64,000 nt of DNA from Cytophagales bacterium Alg240-R148 (lineage in GTDB: Bacteria > Bacteroidota > Bacteroidia > Cytophagales > Cyclobacteriaceae), in NCBI GenBank assembly GCA_900537185.1, contig LS999828.1, forward strand, positions 746,706 through 810,705, in the 5' to 3' direction. Both the position numbers and the translations under genes were made by a program. Shown here piece after piece: positions 58,590 to 64,000 of this stretch. The number at the start of each line of letters is the position of its first letter. Positions within the stretch are counted from its first letter, which is position 1. Under the pieces are notes generated by a model, which worked only from the letters and a program-made list of their open reading frames with translations, did not search any database and was not told the origin of the DNA.

Positions 58590-58644
58590 CCCAAAAATAT
58601 ACAATATTTTTAATGCACCCTATTTTCAAGGGGCAAATCAAAAA

Positions 58645-59265
58645 TCATTCGGCTTCCACTGTTTCCACTTCTAAAGAATCCGACAATACAACGGGCTCCG
58701 GTAATTGCACCGGTACGGGGTCTGCTTTTACTTCTACCACCGCCTTTAGTTTAGCTAGTCCCTGTTCAAAAGCAGGACCCAATTCAGCCTCCATGTCCAT
58801 CATTCCTGTGAACGCCTTGCCTATAATGTCCAAATTGTCATAAGTGTACAACCAATTCACTTCTGTTTTTCCGTCGTTTTCAGTTAAGGTCAGTTCTCCA
58901 TGGAAATCTCCAGAGAAACCAAAGTCCAACTTTGTTTTAACCCTTTTATTCAGGTCAAATTCAACAATTTCATTAGAACCTTTGCCTAAATCTGAGTTTT
59001 CAGAATCCCAAAGGGATATGGAACCAATCCCTTCTTCAGGGCCTTCATAGGTAAATGCTTCCGGGTCCAATGTGTACCAATAATTCCATTGGTCGTATTT
59101 TTTCATATTGATGATTTCTTCGTACACCAAATGAGGGGCCTTGTTAATAGTTATTGATTTTTCAAATGAACCTGAGCCCGACACAGTAGTGGCCCAACCT
59201 AATATTACCGCTACTACTGCCACCAGGAGCATCAATACAATTAAGATTATTTTTAGCGCTTTCAT
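58645..59265 (-). CDS. SRPBCC (START-like) domain protein with membrane anchor
   Basis: A 206-residue protein. Seen: N-terminal helix (about 5-27) then KSITINKAPHLVYEEIINMKKYDQWNYW, the usual opening of SRPBCC folds, and KTKLDFGFSGDFHGELTLTENDGKTEVNWLYTYDN. The fold binds hydrophobic ligands. The last ~30 residues are Pro/Val/Glu-rich and disordered. Function unknown. Monocistronic, with terminator at 58565. Confidence 0.83.
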   Translation of the reverse strand: MKALKIILIVLMLLVAVVAVILGWATTVSGSGSFEKSITINKAPHLVYEEIINMKKYDQWNYWYTLDPEAFTYEGPEEGIGSISLWDSENSDLGKGSNEIVEFDLNKRVKTKLDFGFSGDFHGELTLTENDGKTEVNWLYTYDNLDIIGKAFTGMMDMEAELGPAFEQGLAKLKAVVEVKADPVPVQLPEPVVLSDSLEVETVEAE

Positions 59266-59435
59266 AGTTTTTTGTTTTTTTGTTCCGCACTGGGGTCAGT
59301 TTTTCTCCCAATTGCTTTTTTGTCTTTGGTTACTAAATGTAATTTAAAAAATATTTATCATTTGTAAAACAGCCTACATCCAAACCAATGTCTTCCCAAG
59401 TTCAAAATTAATGGTGACAAGCCATCGAAATTCAT

Positions 59436-59443
59436 TAAGTTTG
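59436..59443 (+). promoter_or_regulatory. -7 element (TAnnTTTG) before ABC-F gene
   Basis: TAAGTTTG matches the Bacteroidota -7 consensus exactly and lies 22 bases before the ATG at 59466. The expected TTTG 19-21 bases upstream is poor (GGTG). Confidence 0.4.
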
Positions 59444-59465
59444 CATCAAGATAAAAAACAAATGA

Positions 59466-61325
59466 ATGAATTATTTATCAGTTGAAGGGCTTTCCAAATT
59501 TATTGGGGAGAGGGTCTTATTTGAAAATATAAGTTTCGGGCTTGAAAAAGGTCAAAAAGCGGCAATTGTTGGGGTAAATGGGTGTGGAAAATCCACCATG
59601 CTCAACATCATTATGGCCCAAGAACATGCCGATACTGGAGAAGTGGCGTTCAACAATAATATTCAAGTTTCGTTTCTTTCTCAAAACCCTTCTTTTAAAG
59701 AAGGGGCATCGGTAATGGATGCTATTTTTGACTCGGGCAACAAAAGTTTAACCTTGATAAAGGAATACGAACAATGTTTGATAGAGGCGGAGCAAAACCC
59801 CGAGGCATTGGAGCGGCTTACAGAACTAACATCACAAATAGATTCTGCCAATGCATGGGACATTGAAGCACAAGTAAGCACCATATTGGGTAAATTGAAA
59901 ATAGAAGATTTACAAGCCAATGTGAACGATCTTTCGGGTGGGCAACAAAAAAGGGTGGCCTTGGCAAGAACCCTACTGGAAGAGCCGGATTTAATAATCC
60001 TAGATGAACCTACCAACCACTTAGATCTGGACAGCATAGAATGGTTGGAAAATTACTTAAAGACCAGCAACCTGGCCATGCTCTTGGTAACCCACGATCG
60101 GTATTTTCTAGAGGGCATTACCAATTGTATTTTGGAAATTGACAACCAAACCTTGTATACCTACCAGGGTAGTTATGCTGATTACTTAGAGAAAAAAGCA
60201 GAACGCGAGCACAACCTACAAACCGAAGTAGACAAGGCTAAAAATTTAATGCGAAAAGAAATTGAATGGATTAGAAGGCAGCCCAAAGCAAGAGGAACCA
60301 AAGCCAAATACCGCGTAGATGCTTTTCAAGAAACTAAAAAAACAGCCACCAAAAATTTAAAAAAAGATAGCGTAAAATTGCTCGTAGGTGAAAAACGCCA
60401 GGGTAAAAAAATACTGGAGGTGGATAAATTAACGAAATCTTTCGGCAGTTTAGAAGTAATACAACCATTTACACATAATTTTGCCCGAGGTGAAAAAATT
60501 GGAGTGGTGGGCAACAATGGCAGTGGAAAATCCACTTTTTTAAATATGCTCACAGGCAAATTAAAACCAGACTCGGGTGTTATTGACCTAGGCGTCAACA
60601 CTGCATTTGGCTACTACACCCAACACGAATTGGACTTCCCAAAAGGGAAAAAAGTGATAGAGGTAGTGCAAGACATTGCAGAGGTAGTAACTATAGGAGA
60701 TGGCAGTACCATCGGTGTCTCAAAATTTCTAGAACACTTTCTTTTTCCTCCAAAAAAACAATACGATTTTGTCGAAAAACTGAGTGGTGGTGAAAAAAGA
60801 AGGTTGCAGCTGCTCACCGTATTAATTAAAAGCCCCAACTTTTTAATACTCGATGAACCTACCAATGACTTAGATCTGGTTACTTTAAATGTACTTGAAG
60901 AATATTTGCAGCAGTTTTCTGGGTGTTTGTTAATTGTATCACACGACAGATACTTTATGGACAGGTTGGTAGACCATTTGTTTATTTTCGAAAAAGGAGA
61001 AAAAATTAGAGATTTTGCAGGAAACTATTCTGATTTCAGACTGGAAGACAGCCGCAAAATAGTTGAAACAGAAAAGAAAGAGAAAATCGAAAAAGTAAAA
61101 ACAACTTTTAAAGCCAAACTGAATTTTAACGAAAAAAGGGAGTTAGAAGAACTCAATAAACAAATACCCAAACTCGAAACAGAAAAAACTGTTTTGGTAA
61201 CCCAACTCAACAGTGGGATTGAAGACCATGCAGAATTGCAGCGTTTAAGTTTGGAAATTGAAACAATAGATAATTTATTAGAGGAAAAAGAATTGCGCTG
61301 GTTGGAATTATCTGAATTAGAATAA
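59466..61325 (+). CDS. ABC-F family ATPase (Uup-like)
   Basis: A 619-residue cytoplasmic protein with two ATPase domains and no membrane part. Seen: Walker A GVNGCGKSTMLNII and GNNGSGKSTFLNML, signatures NDLSGGQQKRVALARTL and EKLSGGEKRRLQLLTVL, Walker B IILDEPTNHLDLDS and LILDEPTNDLDLVT, the linker KARGTKAKYRVDAFQETKK, and a C-terminal coiled coil (about 530-619). ABC-F proteins act on the ribosome or, for Uup, on branched DNA intermediates. Best match by layout is Uup. The start at 59466 avoids a short overlapping ATG at 59462. Confidence 0.93.
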   Translation: MNYLSVEGLSKFIGERVLFENISFGLEKGQKAAIVGVNGCGKSTMLNIIMAQEHADTGEVAFNNNIQVSFLSQNPSFKEGASVMDAIFDSGNKSLTLIKEYEQCLIEAEQNPEALERLTELTSQIDSANAWDIEAQVSTILGKLKIEDLQANVNDLSGGQQKRVALARTLLEEPDLIILDEPTNHLDLDSIEWLENYLKTSNLAMLLVTHDRYFLEGITNCILEIDNQTLYTYQGSYADYLEKKAEREHNLQTEVDKAKNLMRKEIEWIRRQPKARGTKAKYRVDAFQETKKTATKNLKKDSVKLLVGEKRQGKKILEVDKLTKSFGSLEVIQPFTHNFARGEKIGVVGNNGSGKSTFLNMLTGKLKPDSGVIDLGVNTAFGYYTQHELDFPKGKKVIEVVQDIAEVVTIGDGSTIGVSKFLEHFLFPPKKQYDFVEKLSGGEKRRLQLLTVLIKSPNFLILDEPTNDLDLVTLNVLEEYLQQFSGCLLIVSHDRYFMDRLVDHLFIFEKGEKIRDFAGNYSDFRLEDSRKIVETEKKEKIEKVKTTFKAKLNFNEKRELEELNKQIPKLETEKTVLVTQLNSGIEDHAELQRLSLEIETIDNLLEEKELRWLELSELE

Positions 61326-61331
61326 TAAATC

Positions 61332-62621
61332 ATGAGACACACCCCACTCCACTCTACCTTGTTTTCTGGTAACCGAGAAAAATTAAAACATCTCATAACA
61401 CCCAATTGCATAGCCATATTTTGCTCCAACCACCAATTTCCGAGCAATGCAGATGCAATGTACCCATACCTCCCTAATTCGGACCTTTACTACTTAACGG
61501 GCATCATGCAGGAAGACACCTTGCTTTTGCTCAACCCGAGTGCCGAAGAAGAGAAATATAGAACCATCTTGTTTATTAAAGAAACCAATGAAACAATTGC
61601 CATTTGGGAAGGGGAAAAATTAACAAAAGCCAAAGCAAGTGAATTATCTGGAATAGAATCCATTTATTGGACCCATGAATTTGACCAAGTTCTTAATCTT
61701 TTGGCGCAGAGATCGGAAGGTTTTCTTTTTAATCTATACGATTCGGACCGCCATGTTGGACATGCATTCAATAAAAACCACGATATATTCCTTCAGACTA
61801 AAGAAAAATACCCACTACACACCTATGGCCGAATAGCCTCCAGCCTCCATGGATTGAGAATGGTAAAAGCGCCACAGGAAGTAGCTGCCCTTCAGACAGC
61901 TATTGACATTACCCACAAAGGGTTGCAGTCTTTGTTGCCAAGCGTACAAGCCGGCCAATTTGAATATGAATTGGAAGCGCATTTGTCTAAGTCTTTTTTA
62001 GAACAGGGTGCCCAAGGGTTTGGGTACGAGCCAATAATTGCTTCTGGTAAAAACGCATGTATATTGCACTACATAGAAAACAACCAACGCCTAGAGCAAG
62101 GAGATTTAATACTAATGGACATTGGCGCCAAATATGCCGGATACAATGCTGATTTATCTAGGTGTATCCCTGTAAGCGGCCAATTTTCAAAACGACAAGC
62201 CCAAGTATACCAAGCCGTTTTGGACATTAAACAAAACGTGATTAAAATGTGTGAACCAGGTCTTACATTTAAAGAGTTGAACAAAGAAACCGGCATGCTA
62301 ATGGAATCTGCTTTGATTGATTTAAAATTACTTAGTGCACACGAAGTCCAAAAACAAAACAACGAATATCCGCTGTACAAAAAATATTTCATGCATGGCA
62401 TTGGACACCATTTGGGATTGGATGTTCATGATGTAGGAGACAATACAGCCCCATTGAAGGAAGGTATGGTAATCACCGTAGAACCAGGTATTTACATAAA
62501 AGAAGAAGGGCTTGGTATAAGAATTGAGAACAATATAATTATAACGGAAGATGGTGCTAAGGACCTCATGGCAGATATTCCTGTTGAAATTGACGCAATA
62601 GAAAACTTAATGAACAAATGA
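61332..62621 (+). CDS. Xaa-Pro aminopeptidase (aminopeptidase P family)
   Basis: A 429-residue M24 metallopeptidase that removes N-terminal residues before proline. Seen: an N-terminal AMP_N domain (LFSGNREKLKHLI, SNADAMYPYLPNSDLYYLTGI), and catalytic motifs LILMDIGAKYAGYNADLSRCIPVSG (two Asp), MHGIGHHLGLDVHD (His), ITVEPGIY (Glu) and IRIENNIII (Glu), i.e. all five metal ligands. It follows the ABC-F gene by six bases and overlaps the next gene by four bases. Confidence 0.95.
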   Translation: MRHTPLHSTLFSGNREKLKHLITPNCIAIFCSNHQFPSNADAMYPYLPNSDLYYLTGIMQEDTLLLLNPSAEEEKYRTILFIKETNETIAIWEGEKLTKAKASELSGIESIYWTHEFDQVLNLLAQRSEGFLFNLYDSDRHVGHAFNKNHDIFLQTKEKYPLHTYGRIASSLHGLRMVKAPQEVAALQTAIDITHKGLQSLLPSVQAGQFEYELEAHLSKSFLEQGAQGFGYEPIIASGKNACILHYIENNQRLEQGDLILMDIGAKYAGYNADLSRCIPVSGQFSKRQAQVYQAVLDIKQNVIKMCEPGLTFKELNKETGMLMESALIDLKLLSAHEVQKQNNEYPLYKKYFMHGIGHHLGLDVHDVGDNTAPLKEGMVITVEPGIYIKEEGLGIRIENNIIITEDGAKDLMADIPVEIDAIENLMNK

Positions 62622-63712
62622 AAGCATTCTTTTTATCCATAAGCCTTGTAGTAATTACTTTTTTTCACTGCGCTGCACAAGACAGCTTGAGCATTTTGTT
62701 TGCTGGGGATATAATGGGCCACGATTCACAAATTAATTCGGCTTACAATGCCAGTACCAAACAATACAACTACGACGAAAATTTTAAATACCTTCTGCCA
62801 TACTTCGAAAACACAGACCTGGTCATAGGCAATTTAGAAGTTACCTTAGGCAACACCCCTTACAAAGGGTACCCTAGCTTTTCTTCTCCAATGGCTTTGG
62901 CTACTTCCTTGAAAAAAGCTGGATTGGATGTGCTCGTTACAGCCAATAACCACTCTTGTGATAGAAGAAAGAAAGGAATCTATTCAACCATCGATATTTT
63001 AGATAGTTTGAAGATCCAACATACTGGCACATTTAAAAACCAGGCTGAAAAAGACAACCACTACCCACTTTTATTGAGTAAAAATGGATTTAAGATCGCA
63101 TTGCTCAACTATACCTACGGTACCAACGGAATACCAGTAGATCCACCGGCCATTGTCAACAAAATTGACAACGAACAAATGGCGCTAGACATTGAAAAAG
63201 CCAAGAAACTTTCTCCCGACAAAATTATAGTATTTATTCATTGGGGAAAAGAGTACCAACAACTACCCAGCAAAGAACAAAAAGGGGTAGCACAATATTT
63301 ATTTTCAAAAGGAGCAGATGTCGTGATTGGTTCCCACCCCCATGTTATCCAGCCTATGGAGATGATTCCATCGGAAATTGAAGGAGACAATAAATTTATA
63401 GCCTATTCTTTGGGTAATTTTATTTCGAACCAACGCAAAATTAATACCGACGGTGGGGCCATGGTGCGTTTGACTTTTGTGAAAAGCCAGGACCAAGTTG
63501 TTTTACAGCATTCCGAACATATTTTGACCTGGGTTTATACCCCCATTCAAAAAGGGAAAAAACATTTCTACATATTGCCAACCAAGGATTTTGAGTCCAA
63601 TTTTGATTTTTTCCCTGGCATAGCAGATTATAAGAAAATGAAGCTGTTTGTAAAACAAGCACGCCTTTTACTCGATAAACACAACATCAATGTCCCTGAA
63701 AAAGTCGATTGA
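62618..63712 (+). CDS. Exported CapA-family protein (PGA_cap metallophosphatase-like)
   Basis: A 364-residue exported protein (signal peptide about 1-20, ending FFHCAAQDS). Seen: SILFAGDIMGHDSQINS, LVIGNLEVTLG, VTANNHSCDRRKKGI, IVFIHWGKEYQQLPS and DVVIGSHPHVIQPME, the ordered Asp/Asn/His metal motifs of the calcineurin-like CapA fold. Relatives take part in poly-gamma-glutamate export or peptidoglycan/cyclic-lipid metabolism; no capsule genes are near, so the role is open. Overlaps the aminopeptidase stop by ATGA. Confidence 0.87.
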   Translation: MKAFFLSISLVVITFFHCAAQDSLSILFAGDIMGHDSQINSAYNASTKQYNYDENFKYLLPYFENTDLVIGNLEVTLGNTPYKGYPSFSSPMALATSLKKAGLDVLVTANNHSCDRRKKGIYSTIDILDSLKIQHTGTFKNQAEKDNHYPLLLSKNGFKIALLNYTYGTNGIPVDPPAIVNKIDNEQMALDIEKAKKLSPDKIIVFIHWGKEYQQLPSKEQKGVAQYLFSKGADVVIGSHPHVIQPMEMIPSEIEGDNKFIAYSLGNFISNQRKINTDGGAMVRLTFVKSQDQVVLQHSEHILTWVYTPIQKGKKHFYILPTKDFESNFDFFPGIADYKKMKLFVKQARLLLDKHNINVPEKVD

Positions 63713-63718
63713 TCCGAT

Positions 63719-64000
63719 TTACTTTTTGTAAACCCCGGTAATCTTTGCTTTATCCGCAGCAACAAAGGCCTGGAGTTGTTTTTTCATATCCTCTTCTTCA
63801 CTTGGGTAAATAGGTGAATTGCCCTTCTTTTCAGGAAATGTTTCCATGTGCAATGTTTGGGTTGGAAACGCAAAATTAACCCCCAAAGAGTTGGCTAATG
63901 TGATGATGGACAACAAAATTTCCTGTCTTGCTTTTAATTCGTCTGACCAAGTAGGAACCTTAAAGAAAATATAAAACATGATGTTCAAAGAGGACGCTGC
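63719..64000 (-). CDS. Mechanosensitive ion channel (MscS family), C-terminal part, cut by window end
   Basis: The visible 93 codons encode the C-terminal cytoplasmic part of an MscS-type channel. Seen: AASSLNIMFYIFFKVPTWSDELKARQEILLSIITLANSLGVNFAFPTQTLHME, the alpha/beta vestibule domain with FPTQTLH shared by the family, then a tail ending AADKAKITGVYKK. The frame stays open beyond base 64000, so the true start and membrane helices lie outside. Convergent with the CapA gene after a six-base gap. Confidence 0.85.
   Translation of the reverse strand, partial: AASSLNIMFYIFFKVPTWSDELKARQEILLSIITLANSLGVNFAFPTQTLHMETFPEKKGNSPIYPSEEEDMKKQLQAFVAADKAKITGVYKK

Noticed and set aside
1-64000. tRNA, rRNA, insertion sequence, prophage or integration site
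   Set aside because: Looked for on both strands; no tRNA-like cloverleaf, transposase, integrase or flanking direct repeats were recognised.

Overview
The window is chromosomal DNA from a member of the Bacteroidota, most likely a free-living aerobic Cytophagales-type bacterium. The grounds are AT-rich DNA, start codons mostly without Shine-Dalgarno sequences, several -7 elements close to TAnnTTTG, an ECF sigma / FecR / STN-type TonB-receptor trio, DUF4252 and DUF5522 proteins, a BtuG-like lipoprotein, heme synthesis from glutamyl-tRNA (HemA), and an SCO protein with a lipoprotein cytochrome c. I saw no tRNA, rRNA, insertion sequence, phage or CRISPR array. Genes are tightly packed. The longest gap, 56217-56513 (297 bases), holds two structured hairpins and possibly a small RNA. 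Species-level placement is not possible from this sequence alone.

1-9206, vitamin B12 block. A cobalamin riboswitch opens a ten-gene, often overlapping operon: TonB receptor (btuB), surface B12-binding propeller (btuG-like), cobalamin-binding protein (btuF), cobU, a hotdog thioesterase, a 48-residue Cys-rich DUF5522 protein, cobT, cobS, cobC and a DUF71/COG2102 PP-loop protein. This gives uptake plus nucleotide-loop assembly (cobinamide salvage), not de novo corrin synthesis. meaB, the G-protein chaperone of B12-dependent methylmalonyl-CoA mutase, converges on the operon end. An ABC permease and ATPase that could complete the inner-membrane importer lie 50 kb away at 56514-58564.

9278-26946, mixed housekeeping and envelope genes: a CHASE2 membrane protein with a FecR-like/TPR partner; a 1336-residue SF1 helicase with a decayed nuclease-like C-terminus; a helix-hairpin-helix protein; hemA; a WG-repeat protein; a FloA/NfeD pair; a retropepsin-like protease; an SDR; purine nucleoside phosphorylase; an AcpH-like protein; YciI; and a DUF2064 glycosyltransferase overlapping a rhodanese.

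27134-38597: tandem YfiR/DUF4154 paralogues, a three-gene glycosyltransferase operon, a histidine kinase with a degenerate ATPase domain, TrmN6, an MFS transporter, lysoplasmalogenase, a head-GIN protein, an EamA transporter and YigZ.

38658-48378, two ECF sigma systems. The first has a three-repeat PepSY-like lipoprotein behind an ECF-type promoter, followed by a sigma factor with no ATG/GTG/TTG start, a FecR anti-sigma and an STN-domain TonB receptor. The second, on the minus strand, runs sigma, membrane anti-sigma, three diverged DUF4252 paralogues, and an ABC-2 ATPase/permease pair, with an ECF-like promoter in front of the sigma gene. This second array is the best candidate in the window for a poorly described system.

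48442-64000: an EamA transporter, two outer-membrane beta-barrel proteins next to a Crp/Fnr regulator, MOSC, HemJ-like, SCO, cytochrome c, an MsbA-like exporter, the BtuCD-like importer, an SRPBCC protein, an ABC-F ATPase, aminopeptidase P, a CapA-family protein, and the 3' end of an MscS channel that runs off the window.
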